Translations under genes and position numbers: made by a program
Shown: in pieces, positions 42,861 through 54,200 of the stretch
Layout of the letters: every line of letters begins with the position of its first letter
Numbering within the stretch: the first letter of the stretch is position 1
NCBI GenBank assembly: GCA_008508345.1
Contig: QNGE01000771.1
Coordinates: 144,587-208,586 of the forward strand
Length of the DNA: 64,000 nt
DNA from: Paragonimus westermani
Lineage: Eukaryota; Platyhelminthes; Trematoda; Plagiorchiida; Troglotrematidae
Direction: 5' to 3'
Notes under the pieces: model-generated
Seen by the model: only the letters and a program-made list of their open reading frames with translations
What the model was told of the DNA's origin: nothing
Database searches by the model: none

Positions 42861-45390
42861 AGACAGCTGTTCGGATACTACTAAGGATGCGTTCTATGAC
42901 GTCCTCGTTGACCTTCTGAGGCAAACTAAACACTTAGACATAATCATACTAGCGGGCGATTTTAATGCTCAGCTTAGTCGTCTTTCTCCGGATGAGATGT
43001 GGTTAGGAGGTATGTTTGTTGTCCGGGCACAACGCACTGACAGTGGCGAAAGACTACTACAGCTGGGTGCATCCCACGTTCTGTATATTTCGTGCACTAT
43101 ATTCCAACACAGGAAGAAGCACTGTGTTACGTTGAGACCTCCGTGTTCTTCTCAGCCATGGGCAGAGTTGGATCATATAGCAGTTAGTTACAGGTGGCGC
43201 CACTCTGTTAAGGACTGTCGTGCCTTTTGGAGCAACCACCTGGACTCGGACCATGCCGTTGTGCGTGCCCGCTTCGTTTCGTCATTTGCCCAGGGGACTT
43301 ACGTTCGTAAATGCAAGGTGTATAACTGGCATTCGAGCAATGAAGATGTAAAGAACGCTTACCGAAAGGCGTTGACGAAGAAGTTGCCCAGTTTGAGTCG
43401 GATGTAGGATCCTAACGAACAGTGGGAACAAATCGCCGGAGCTATGAAAGCGCGCTGTAAACAGGCACGCTCCATAGGAGCTATTCAGTTTCGACAGAAC
43501 TGCATTTCCGTCACGTCGATAAATCTTATGAACAAGCGTCGCTCTATCCCACCTGGTTCTAAATACGATGACGACCGTCGAGAACTTAAACGCAAGCTGA
43601 CAAAAAGCTTGCGCACAGACAGTCAGCACTATTTTGTCCAACAATCGAAAGAGATGGAAGGGGCCTTTTTATGTGGGAATAGCAGAAGGCTTTTTTCTCT
43701 GATCCGTGGTTGTACTGACCGTCAAGTCGGTGTAAGTGAGACCATATGTGAAAAAGGTGGTTCACTTATCACCAACCAGTCGCACCGACGGGACTCGATT
43801 AGTCAGCTATTACATTCCAGACGGTCCTCCGTCGGAATCAGAAGTGGTCCTGGAGCTCAAGTTATTGAGGCGTAATAAGGCTCCTGGACCAGACCTCCAC
43901 TCTCCTATTTTCAAGGATGGTGGAGTGAGGTTGCAATCAGGACTGACAAAACTTCTCCAGACGATCTGGGAGGCTGAAGAGGTACCTCGTGATTGGTGCC
44001 GATCAACAGTCATTCCCGTTTTCAAAAAGGGGTCCCGGAGTCTATGTGACAACCACAGAGGCATCAGTTTGGTGTCTGTTGCGTCTAAGTTACTCACTGG
44101 CCTCATTTTACGTCGGCTCACTAAACCCAGAGAAAGTCAGATACGTGAAGAACAAGCAGGATTCAGATCCGGTCGGGGGTGTGTTGACCACATTTTTACC
44201 TTACGACGGATCTTGGAACATCGGCATTCATATAGGCAGCCGACGGCCGTGGTCTTTTTGGACCTGAGGGCTGCATTCGATTCAGTTGCTCGTAACGTTC
44301 TCTGGAGCTGTCTCCTTCGCAAGGGAGTACCAGAGAAATACGTGAATCTATTGAGATCGCTGTACGCTCACTCTGCAAGCAGAGTGAGAGTTTATGGACA
44401 ACTGTCTCGAGCGTTCATCACTTCTAGTGGTGTTCGTCAGGGGTGTCCGATTTCCCCCTTCCTGTTCAATTTTGTTATGGACGACATTCTGGAGGGTGCG
44501 CTTCGTGAATCCAGTGGGCTTGGTGTTGAGCTTCTTCCTGGCGCTAGATTGACCGACCTGGAGTATGCGGACGACATTGTCTTACTTAGCCCCTCTGCCG
44601 AAGACATGCAGACCATGCTGAACAAGGTGAGTGACCGGGCTGGTCTGTATGGAATGCACTTCGCACCTTCAAAGTGCAAAGTGCTGCTTCAAGACTGGGG
44701 CATTTCCACCCCTACTTTCTTCATTGCAGGTAATCCGCTTGAGACTGTTGACAGTTTTACGTACTTAGGTAGCACTATCTCGTCAGCCTGTAATATTGCT
44801 GATGAGATATCAGCGAGGATAGCAAAGGCACGAGTTGCCTTTTCCAAACTGCGTCATCTGTGGCGTCGAAAAGACGTTCGGTTGTCGCTGAAAGGAAGGG
44901 TCTATAATGCTTGTGTGCGTTCCATTTTGTTGTATGGTTCGGAAACGTGGCCTGTTCGCAAGCAAGATATCAACAGGCTTGCTGTGTTCGACCATCGTTG
45001 TCTCCGCCACTTGGCCCACATTAAGTGGGCTGATCGTGTGAGCAATGCGGCAGTTCGCCGGCGCGTATTCCGGAAGGTTCGGGATGCGCGATCAATTGGT
45101 CAAGTAGTTACGTTGCACAGCTTGCGATGGTTGGGTCACGTTCTCCGTATGCCAGCTGAGCGTTTTCCGTACCGGGCATTATATACTGAGGCCACGAACA
45201 GTTGGGTAAAACCGCGTGGTGGTCAAGCAGCAACGTGGTCACGAAATATGAAGACCTTGACTGCTCCATTGAGTAACGTGGGCAGGTATCGCCTGCCTGG
45301 ATGAGGTCCTCGTGATCACTCAAACCGCTGGTTAGAGACGCTATCCGAGATGATGATGTGTCGCAGTCATTGAAGCACCTTTGGTCAGGC
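42860..45390 (+). mobile_element. RTE-like non-LTR retrotransposon, subfamily A, best copy
   Basis: The element begins within the endonuclease ('TKDAFYD' at about 42885) and is therefore 5' truncated. Endonuclease boxes are visible: 'ILAGDFNAQLSRL' (about 42950-42985), 'ELDHIAVSYRWR' and 'SDHAVVRAR' (43165-43280). A stop at 43405-43407 and a frame change follow; the linker is open at 43444-43796. About 120 bp are missing near 43800, where related copies have the 'L.RW..HF' segment. The RT plus C-terminal domain is in the 522-codon ORF. It lies inside the proposed CCDC115-like intron and in the same orientation as that gene. Confidence 0.85.
43736..45304 (+). CDS. LINE reverse transcriptase with C-terminal domain (ORF fragment)
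   Basis: This is a 522-codon ORF. The first roughly 20 codons are out of the element's frame, and true similarity starts after the small deletion ('PPSESEVVLELKLLRRNKAP'). RT landmarks: 'NKAPGPDL' near residue 43, 'SVASKLLTGLILRRL' near 115, 'FDSVAR' at 181, 'SGVRQGCPISPFLFNF' at 231-246, and 'YADD' with intact catalytic Asp pair at 277-280. The C-terminal region includes 'YLGSTISS', 'LLYGSETWPVRKQDINRL' and 'LRWLGHVLRM' (464 onward), typical of RTE-type and related LINEs. The ORF ends at a TGA (45302-45304) where the following bases continue in the same frame with 'GPRDHSNRWLETLSEM'. That looks like a TGG-to-TGA nonsense change shortly before the natural end. Confidence 0.88.
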   Translation: MRPYVKKVVHLSPTSRTDGTRLVSYYIPDGPPSESEVVLELKLLRRNKAPGPDLHSPIFKDGGVRLQSGLTKLLQTIWEAEEVPRDWCRSTVIPVFKKGSRSLCDNHRGISLVSVASKLLTGLILRRLTKPRESQIREEQAGFRSGRGCVDHIFTLRRILEHRHSYRQPTAVVFLDLRAAFDSVARNVLWSCLLRKGVPEKYVNLLRSLYAHSASRVRVYGQLSRAFITSSGVRQGCPISPFLFNFVMDDILEGALRESSGLGVELLPGARLTDLEYADDIVLLSPSAEDMQTMLNKVSDRAGLYGMHFAPSKCKVLLQDWGISTPTFFIAGNPLETVDSFTYLGSTISSACNIADEISARIAKARVAFSKLRHLWRRKDVRLSLKGRVYNACVRSILLYGSETWPVRKQDINRLAVFDHRCLRHLAHIKWADRVSNAAVRRRVFRKVRDARSIGQVVTLHSLRWLGHVLRMPAERFPYRALYTEATNSWVKPRGGQAATWSRNMKTLTAPLSNVGRYRLPG

Positions 45391-45399
45391 TCATGGCTC

Positions 45400-47040
45400 T
45401 GCTATGGTGATGCCCAATCGTACGTTGCTAAGCTGAGTCGGTCTTACGAAACCCCCTCTCCGAAATCCGCACTGAGCAACACGTAGTAAGTCATACGATT
45501 CTGGCTGATGTGTACAAAGCTTCGGATTTGACAGTGAAGGAAGCAGCCAACCTATAGTTAACAGGATTACTGAGGTCTCCACCTTTGCAATGAGATAAAA
45601 TTACCTCAAGCTTTTAGTCAGAGGGGAGCTGGCTTTATTGTGTATTTCCAGAAGAAAGGGTGCGAGCCTTTCCGCACAAGCTTTGAAGAAAGAGACGAAT
45701 GTCGCTCATCCCCGAAGATTTATCGACGTGGAGTAGTTTGAACCTAGTGATGGAAACCAGCGCAAAGGGTAAAAATGCGCGCAAACTTTTCCGTTTGTCT
45801 ATACTAGGTGTACCGACATCGTTGTGCGGAATGTCTGTTTGGGCAGCGCTGCCAAAGTAAACCGTTCACTCTAGGTTCATCAGGTTTGTTGCAAACCCAG
45901 AGAATTCTTTGCTTGTAGATGACCTGCTAATCGGTCCTACGGATGAGGACGCGAATACAGACATTCGTCACTGGACGCTTTGTGGAGATAGCGCTAGCAG
46001 CGAACTAGTTATACGTTGGTCAGAACTGGAATAGACTGAAATGGAAATACTATGTGGTGGATTGGAAATTCATGCTGGGAAGTTTGTTGGTTGCCAGTGG
46101 ATGGTTGTGGATAAGAAGTCATGCTAATTGGGTTATGGGGTGAGACAACCAAAGTGATCCACAGCAGTCGGCTCCAGCAGACTGGCAGAATTGCCAAAAC
46201 TACCACAAATGAACAGACAGAAAGTGCACATTACGCATGCAATCCAGTTTACAAGAAGAAGAAATGTGCAGTTAAGCAAAACGAGATTGTACGTGTAGGA
46301 TTCAGTGGTGAGTATGTGTATGCCTATAGTTTCCCTGATCGCTTCTTGTTAATCACTTAACACTTACGCCTGATGTGATGTAGTATATTCGATCCAGGTT
46401 ATGGTGTATTAAAGATTGCACCTAAGCATGATACTTGTCGAATGGGCATTCGGAGGATGCTGTGGACCTAGTCATGTGAACGTTCCTTGCAGGGTATTGT
46501 GGTAACTGGGAGGTCGCACATTCGTGCCGCATAATCGCTTATCAATCTCTGGTGAATCTCCTTTGATCTAGTCTTGCCGCTGAGTTGTAGCAGATGAATG
46601 GTTGAATAGACTGTCGTATCAAAAATGGTGATGTTGGGGGTTGAACATGTTCGGCTGCTCAAGTCTCATGACATATAACAATCCTCTTAAACCAAAAATT
46701 CGTTTGGTGGCCTGTCTTTGAACTTGTTCGAGTTACCTGATGTAGGCAGGGTGGACAGGCTTGCACGTTCAATTCGGAGTAAGGCATTACTAAGCTGCAT
46801 ATAATCTAGGGAAGTGGACTTGGTGGAGGTGATCTAGGCCTCTTTCATTTAAGTGCTTCGCGCCGTTGGCTTTCCTCGCCAACGTTGGAGCCTTGCGAAG
46901 AACTCTTGTATAACAGTGTCTTCGTCATAACGAGACCGTATCCTGACACTATACGACAGATTGTAGACCTCGATTGACCTATTTGGCTAAATTGGGTCAT
47001 GTTATGATCATACCGACAGAATTACTCGTGCCGAGCAGGC
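45400..47040. other. No recognised gene (putative intron)
   Basis: No motif was recognised beyond the LINE tail. The short frames on both strands lack family similarity. Confidence 0.35.
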
Positions 47041-47044
47041 AGGC

Positions 47045-47300
47045 CGATATGGGTCTGACGGATCGAACCGTCTTCTTCCTCCAGGTTTCGGATCAAAAGG
47101 AGGCTAGCATCTTTTCCCGGAAGAAGTTGTTAGCCTCAGTGCGTTACCTTGTGGTGCAAGCTTTGGGGGTACATGTTTTGGTTGAAGACTGATCATTCTG
47201 CTCTCTAGGTATGGATGTCCTAGCATTATCTCAACCCAGACGTGACCGTGAATATTCATGACATTGGTAATTCTGTGTTGTATCAGCCGTCTTTCGATAC
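47045..47300 (-). repeat. Dispersed repeat R3, copy 2
   Basis: The reverse complement aligns with 9070-9345. Its end carries 'GGTTCGATCC' (minus strand, 47069-47060), an exact fit to the RNA polymerase III B-box consensus GGTTCGANNCC over most positions, followed by 'gtcagaccc'. That makes a tRNA-derived SINE conceivable, but no A box or poly-A tail was identified and copy 1 has lost the motif. Confidence 0.5.
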
Positions 47301-47349
47301 AAACCGGGGTGCTTGGTCTGTTGCCTGCAACGTGGATAATTGAAAACAT

Positions 47350-48930
47350 GCTACTGCCAACTCATCTTCTATCATTGCTTCCGATCCCCGTTTTTAATAA
47401 TTACTCTGAAGATCCCACATGCGATATAGCTTATATGTATGAGCTAATATAGCTAATCATATTCCCAGTGAGTCCCACCTGTCTCCATTCAGCCTCCGTT
47501 CTTCTTCGACTCTTGCTTGGGCCTGGAATACGACTTAGTATGAGCGTTTCCAGCATTTACATTCTGAGGCAGCCAAATCAACAGGCCGCTTTCGCACTGA
47601 CGTCATACTCGCCGATTATCAACGTCCGTTGCATCCCTGAGACTAGAGTCCTCTCACAGTCGTTTCGGTCAGCTGGCTGGGCGAAATGTAAAAAGTTCAA
47701 GCGATATATAATGGCCTTTTCGCCACAAGGCCTCCGGAAGGGGACGCATCGCATAACCTCACCTTTGTCGGCCAACCTAACCATGTCAATTAAAAGACGA
47801 GTATCTGCTGACTCTGTTTGGTAGCCGTTTTTCGACTGACTGCAGCGGAATCATTGCCTTCAGTGTACCAGATAAATTGGCCGGCTCGTTGACGAAGAGA
47901 GTTTTCTCAAGTATCACAAACTTGGTCATCTCGTCCGTATGCAGAAAAGTGGTTTGTGGAAAACTGAGAATCTAGACAGTTTTCTCGGTATTACTCGTTG
48001 CCTACCTTTGAACTTTGCGGAAGATGCAATGCGTGCTGTTTGTGTGTTCACTAATGTCGCACCGTCTGGAGTGGCCTTTTAAATTATTCTTGCCCGGGTT
48101 GTTAGCTGGAATGAGGAGGTGCTTATGTCTTTGTATACGGGCGGTTCAGATACCACGTTGGTGCTTCCTGAACTCATTGATCTGCCTCAACTCACTGGCG
48201 ACCTTTTCGAAGATTGAATCACCATCACGGGTGCACAAGTGGTTCAGGGATAGGCAGTCGTTTTAGAGTTTCCTTCGATCGACAATGGGGGCGATCTGTC
48301 AATCCTGCTCGTGTACTTTGTGTCCGTTTACCAATAAAGCCGCAGGTGAATGGACTTCGAAGTGAGGTGTAAAAGTGACTCCACTCAATGAGTACATTTG
48401 AATGAGGTACCTGATTAAAGGGTCAGTCGGCTCGTTGACAGTAGCATACCTAAAACTAAAACAGAAAGCAGTCTGATGCGGCCAAGACACTTTTAAGTGA
48501 GATGTTTAGACCGTTTGGGTCTGTCGGACGTCACTTGACTACTTTTAACTGCTTCGGTAGGGTGAGCATCTGTACTCGAACAGATTCAAAAATCACGCAA
48601 TATTGAGTTTTCCAATAAGGAGAAGCACGAATATTGTACGGTACGAACAACTTAAAGCTCAACGTGGTTTGTAAACGTACAATTCTTCGTTCGTTCATTC
48701 TAGCGACATTGACAAAAAACGCTAAGAGGCCGACAGATTACAGAAAATTAGTTGAACTACCGAAAACAGTGGTCTTGTCGTTTCGAGAGAGTCAAATCGA
48801 AGGACTGATCTTTTGGGAGTGTAAGGTGACACTCATAGGAGTCGTATTTCTTCTAGTTATATTGTTCGACATGCTGGATGCCGTGGACAATGGCTTCACC
48901 ACTATACTTGTTGGGGTTTGAGTCTTCTCA
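47350..48930. other. No recognised gene (putative intron)
   Basis: A 118-codon plus frame (47468-47824) and others show no family similarity. Nothing was recognised. Confidence 0.3.
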
Positions 48931-49225
48931 TTCCTTCAACTTTTTCTGTTTTTATAAGCACGGCTTTCCTACTTGCCCTCGTAACACTCGTCGACCAGTC
49001 GATCTGCTCAAAGACCAGGTACTTAATCGCTGATGACGCCTTACTCTCACTTGCAGCTCGGTTGTGTTGTTTGCAAGGTGTAGGCACCTTGATGCTGAAT
49101 GTTTGAATAAGGACGTAGTCATTTTCAGTAGTTAGGTCCCTTCCCGTCCCCTTCTTTTTCCTTCTCTCTTTCTATATAGGGTTTGCTGTTTCTTCATGGT
49201 TGTGTGGCAGTTAAGCATTANTTAA
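48930..49225 (-). repeat. Dispersed repeat R1, copy 3 (truncated)
   Basis: The reverse complement carries the R1 landmarks 'cacacaaccatg(g)a', a purine-rich tract ending in 'gggacctaact' (plus-strand 49130-49140), 'gcatcaaggtgcctaca' and 'gagtaaggcgtcatcag', matching 13850-14050. The second half of R1 (from 'attcacgccac' on) is missing. An N sits at 49221. Confidence 0.7.
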
Positions 49226-49479
49226 TCGCATGTCATTTTGGTTCGACCGCATCTCATCAGCCCGTCTATGTTTGTAGGTTGCCTGTGCCTGCGATTATGG
49301 TTGTATTTTTGGATATTCTCTTGCAAGTAATTGTTCTTTTTCTTTTTACTCCGCAGACGCAATTAGCCTGAGGTCTGTTTCCTGTAACTCCTCACACCGC
49401 TTCCATTGATAGTATCTCGCGTCCAACTACCTAATTTGGTTCTGGTATTCTTTGTCGTTGGTACTGCGTACCTTGCTCA

Positions 49480-50190
49480 ACGCTCATGGGGAAAACATAC
49501 GCAATACATCATTAGAATGACCTCTGACTAATACAAGTAGACCTAGTATTTAACCCTGCGGTACACTTCCAAATGCTGGTGTTCACCATGGACTTGAATG
49601 CACTGGGACCTGCTGGATAACTAGTCGTTCAGCCACTCCAGTAAATCCCCTGTGATCTCACAGGACTGAGCTCCACTCGGAGGGAATAACTGGTCAGCCC
49701 CGTCAAACGTCCACTCCCTGGCCAGATTCATTTATCTTTGTCCGGAGTTCGCCAGTTAGAAACAGGGTGGTGTACGAGTGACTAGGACAAAATCCATGTT
49801 GTTCGGGAGCGAAGAACTCGTACATCCACCAGTGGTACTGAATATCATCTGGTAATCTTTCCAGGATTTCTGGTATAGTCGAGGATTGCGCAATGGAACA
49901 TTAATTTGCTGCATTATCGCTGTCTCCGTCTTGTTGGGGGGACTTCATATAGTGGTGGTTTTATTCTGTGCGAACCCTACTCTATGTTGACGAATGATTG
50001 AACATGGAGTGGTGTGGGGCTGTAAAAAAAATTCGGCGCATCCCACGAGAAATATAAGTGGAATGATGTCGAGGCCTGGTGACCTGTGGATTTTTCTTAG
50101 TACATTGGCCGGCGACATCCAGATATTTTCGAGTCAGGTATTGGCACACGTGACAACTGATGTGGGTCACGGTCACTGATATGGTGTCTA
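49480..50190 (-). mobile_element. Decayed RT remnant, separate CR1/Jockey-like family
   Basis: On the minus strand, 'HRSPGLDIIPLIFLVGCAEF' (about 50035-50095) resembles the 'KSPGPDGIPP..L' box. 'FFAPEQHGFCPSHSYTTLFL' (about 49780-49840) resembles 'QHGF..G.S..TNL'. 'INESGQGVDV' and then 'FGSVPQG.ILGL' (about 49535-49575) resemble the GVPQGS-LGP palm box. Order and spacing fit an RT, but stops interrupt it. It is unlike the other copies in the window, so it is probably another family. Confidence 0.65.
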
Positions 50191-50352
50191 TAATTGGTGG
50201 CAGTTGTTTCGACTCCCTCAGTGTTGGATTCAGTCCGAACTTTTGACCGACAATACTTGGTATACCTAGCCTGGGTGTACTGCTTTAGTATTCTTCTCAA
50301 GCGACTCGCCAGATCACTGAAAGCCAGTGCATTCGCGCTCAACAGCCTCGTT

Positions 50353-50552
50353 NNNNNNNNNNNNNNNNNNNNNNNNNNNNNNNNNNNNNNNNNNNNNNNN
50401 NNNNNNNNNNNNNNNNNNNNNNNNNNNNNNNNNNNNNNNNNNNNNNNNNNNNNNNNNNNNNNNNNNNNNNNNNNNNNNNNNNNNNNNNNNNNNNNNNNNN
50501 NNNNNNNNNNNNNNNNNNNNNNNNNNNNNNNNNNNNNNNNNNNNNNNNNNNN
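50353..50552. other. Assembly gap (200 N)
   Basis: A run of exactly 200 N, probably a placeholder of arbitrary length. Frames crossing it are artefacts. It lies in the putative CCDC115-like intron, so the missing middle exon could be hidden here. Confidence 0.98.
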
Positions 50553-50994
50553 TTTGTTTGTTGCACGTCGCATTTTAATGTAGACGAGCTTGATCAACAC
50601 TGTCTAGTCGAACATGGTTGTAATACTTACCTTTAATGAGCACAAGTTCGCGAGTACTTCGTGTCAACCAGACCTCAACTTTTTTAATCATGGTTCTCTA
50701 TTGATTTCCGTGAACCGCTCTCGACTAATTTACAGACACCGTGCGATTGGCTTCCCCTGTTGCTTAACTTTGGGACTTCTTGAGCACTACTGGATATTAG
50801 GGGAAATTTCAAGTCAACTTGTGTTACACATGAAGCCAAATAAAATAGTAAAATGGTCGTTTAGCCCTGGGGCAGCGGTTCGGTTAACCCTGATGGCCAT
50901 CGTTGGCTTTTTAGACTACGGACTTCCATTTGAGAGGACTAGCCACTGTGACAACATCTTGTGATGCTTTGAATGTACTAGGATGGTCTGAGAT

Positions 50995-51260
50995 CCACGG
51001 TGGCGTTGGCATATTTGACTAAGTACGTGAACATATTATCGGCACTCTATTCCCATACTTCAGCTCAGGTTAGGGTTTACGGTGAACTGTCCGACAGTTT
51101 CAGCACCATGAGTGGCGTACGTCAAGGCTGTCCGCTGTCACCATTTTTGTTTAATTTCGTCATAGACGAAATAATGGAGGATTGTCTCCGGCACTCACAA
51201 GATGTCGGCGTGGACCTCCTACCTGGTGAAAGACTGACTGATCTTGATTATGCTGACNTA
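50995..51260 (+). mobile_element. RTE-like RT palm fragment, subfamily B
   Basis: An open frame reads 'YVNILSALYSHTSAQVRVYG', then 'MSGVRQGCPLSPFLFNFVID' and 'GERLTDLDYAD'. It breaks off at an N (51258) exactly within the YADD box. DNA similarity to the minus-strand copy at 6.65-6.93 kb is high. Sequence after 51260 does not continue the element, so this is a short scrap or a misassembly. Confidence 0.82.
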
Positions 51261-54200
51261 GTGTTAACCACTGATGTATTGCTGTCTATGATGTTGATGA
51301 TGATGAACCATGAAACTCACGCTGTCCGATGAACTTTGCAGTTTGTCTGCGAAAAGTTGAGGTCCCCTTTAACGAGTACATTTGTGTATTTCTTCGTTCC
51401 CAAGAGGTTCACAGTCTGGATAAGCCGGTCGTTGTTCACAAGTTTTGCATTTTGCGAATAGTAATTAACTTCAGTCACGAAAATTATGCTCCTGTCAGTT
51501 CTGGGGGAGTACCAGAAAGTCAACTAAGCCCGCAATTGTAGTATCCAACATGAGGGTGACAGTGAGGTCATTCGTTGATGCAGGTTGCATTAGACGGGTC
51601 CACAAGCCAGATCACCATCACAAACAAAGGCAAGTACTTTCGTTGAAATCACAACATAAGAGGCTCCATCGACGGCCTTTCATCTCGTCGGGTCTACCCG
51701 TTTTATCTGGTGAATATCGCAATCTGAAAATACGTCATCGTTTAAAGGGTTGTTCGTTTTGCACTTTATAGACTATACTTAAACCCCCGGTATGTCTTTG
51801 GTCAACAGTGACAACATTCGTTTTGATAGCGCAATGTGATTTCGCGGCTAATCCAGCGCGCGTCAACATTGGAGGAACGCGCCAGTTGCTGGTTCATTGG
51901 TATCTTGCGGTCACGTCGTTTCGGTGTGGGTCTGACTTTAGATTGACAATTTAATTCGGACCTTATTTTCCCCACGGAAATCCATGCAACTTCCAAATGA
52001 GTGTCACTAGTATGTCCGCGACGTTTTCTATCTGATGATGAGCCTACCGGCTTGGACGTTTAATTTCTGTTAGAAAACGCGTGATCAGATAATTCACTTC
52101 TTGTCAAAATGTTCATTCACTTAGTTGGAAAAAAACTGAATAGGCCATGGTAAACACCCAAATACCTTAATTGAACGGTTACGTGTTGGTTGAAGTCACA
52201 CTCGAATTGGGCCAGCTTTTTAAGTATGCATACTGGTCAGTAAATATTGATTGCATCAAGCAAGTGATGCATACCTATTATACTCTCTGTCCACGTCAAC
52301 TGACTTAGCGTCCTAATAGCCAAAGCCTTAAAACAGAGATTTCTGGCGGACGTCAGTGTGCTTAACCCCCTGTGTAATCGAACCCAAGTCGTAAACTGCC
52401 CACCGGACTGGGTCTTTCAGCCTAAACCACCCCACGGAATCAGCTCACTATGGCAGGTGCACAGAGCTGATACGGTTAATTGCGTACGAAAGAACACCAC
52501 CTGTGTTTAGTTGTTTCCAAAATTTGCCTGTCTTGTAAAACTCCGGCGTATCTTTGCGACTGGAGTATTGCCGTCACCTCAGCCAACCTCTCGTGGCACC
52601 AGTGGTCGGATAAAAAATCCTCAGACGTGGATTAGGCAGGTTTCGTTGCCGTGTAGAACCAATCCTGCAACTGTATCACACATTACTGGTAGTAGCAGAG
52701 ATTCTGTGGGTACTGCGAATAAAGTAAGTTGGCAAAGGCCATCTGCTCTTCAGGTATACGATTTGTGATTTCATCAGGCATTCCACTTGGTCTGATTCAG
52801 AGTTCATACTGGCTCCGTAGTTCGCGATCACGAATTCGAGCCAATCTTGCAGGATGGCTTCGTTCGATCGTGATTTTTAGGACATCGTTTTGATCATATC
52901 TGAGCTTCCATCCTAAGGGTAGTCGGGTCCTTCCTCTGAAGCGGATACCTCACTTTCTTAGTAATCTGGTCTAACTAGAAATTTTGGTTGACTTGAAAAC
53001 ATCTGCAGACTAAGGAGCACAAGACATTAGAAGATGTAGATAATAGCACCAGTGGTTAGTCGAACCGTTTTTTGAAGCACTCAATGCAGCCTGTGAAATA
53101 TTGCTGAACTTCATGAGTACGCTTCTTTTGTGTTACATCTTGATACATATGGCTAGGATAAAATGGCAAAGCTTCTGTGGAGTTCTCGTTTGCTTCAGTT
53201 CGTTCCTTCTCGAGAGCGCTTTGTATGATTCAGTCTTGTGTTCTCTTTTGGTCTCGCCTTGAGTGTTGCAGTTACGTGTGTGTGCGGGATGATGCCTGCT
53301 TCCGGGCAGATTATCCTTGGAAGCGTCAAGAAGTTCGAATGATTCTAGAGAACTCCAGCTGTTGGCAGTTGAACGATTGGCGACACCAAAAGAGACAATA
53401 CCGTTTTTGTGCATTACACATCAAACGCATATCCGTCATGCTATTGCCTTTTTGATGGAGGAACTCTTGTTATCCTCATACACATCTTTCGTCAGGCCAT
53501 ACTGGGAACAATATTGCCATGTCCAAAAGCTCTTTTTGCTAAGGACACCGACTTACTGAACGGAGTACAGAAACCGATTTCGAGAAAACGGAAGGGGATG
53601 ACATGGAAGAGAATCTTCAAATTTAGTTTCTTTTTTCGTAAAGAGGTTTAGTCGGATTGCTCAGTCTGTTTCGTATTCACGTATGCAGAAGTGTGGCTGT
53701 TCTTCATTTAAGCATCTGGGGACCGTTAATTAAAACCTACCAATCTTAGAGCAAGAAAGTGCATTTGAGCAAATGTATTCTCCCACAAAATACCAACTGC
53801 TCGAAACGAATTATATGGACAGCTGGGACTGCTTCGGTTATTAGTTGATGCAGTTTGGGCAGCAATGCTCCTAGATCTATAACCAGCATGTAGCGTACCA
53901 TTTCGAACAGAACACTTCAGTAAGTGCTACCATGGCTTGTATATTCACTGGTCACATCTTGCTGTTTAACCGTTTGCTTTCATTTTGCAGTTGAGCGTGT
54001 GCACGTTACATTTATCGTCCGTTATTATGATCGGGATACTTTACAGGTTCAGGATACGCTACCATTGAGCTGGCGCCACATCGATTACGTGAATGCTTCC
54101 GGTGTGAGGAATGAAGAGTTTCTGGGTGTGAACCGAATGTTTGATGTCACACAACGTCCTCTGTTGTCTGTAGACTGGATACTCTGAAAAAACCTAAAAC

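Noticed and set aside
48621..48690. 'EARILYGTNNLKLN' as the missing CCDC115 'ARY..G' exon
   Set aside because: Match limited to AR and G at the right spacing, with a weak acceptor and unsuitable phase; most likely chance.
49200..49260. Possible hammerhead ribozyme (CTGATGAG...GAA on the minus strand) beside R1 copy 3
   Set aside because: Stem II would be only about 3 bp, the GAAA core reads GAAC, and the other R1 copies do not have the motif at the same position.
50097..50600. ORFs spanning 50353-50552
   Set aside because: They run through a 200-N gap and are meaningless.
53991..54187. Open frame after an acceptor-like 'cattttgcag'
   Set aside because: No matching donor, no family similarity, and the peptide does not fit the CCDC115 family. 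Kept only as unidentified open sequence.
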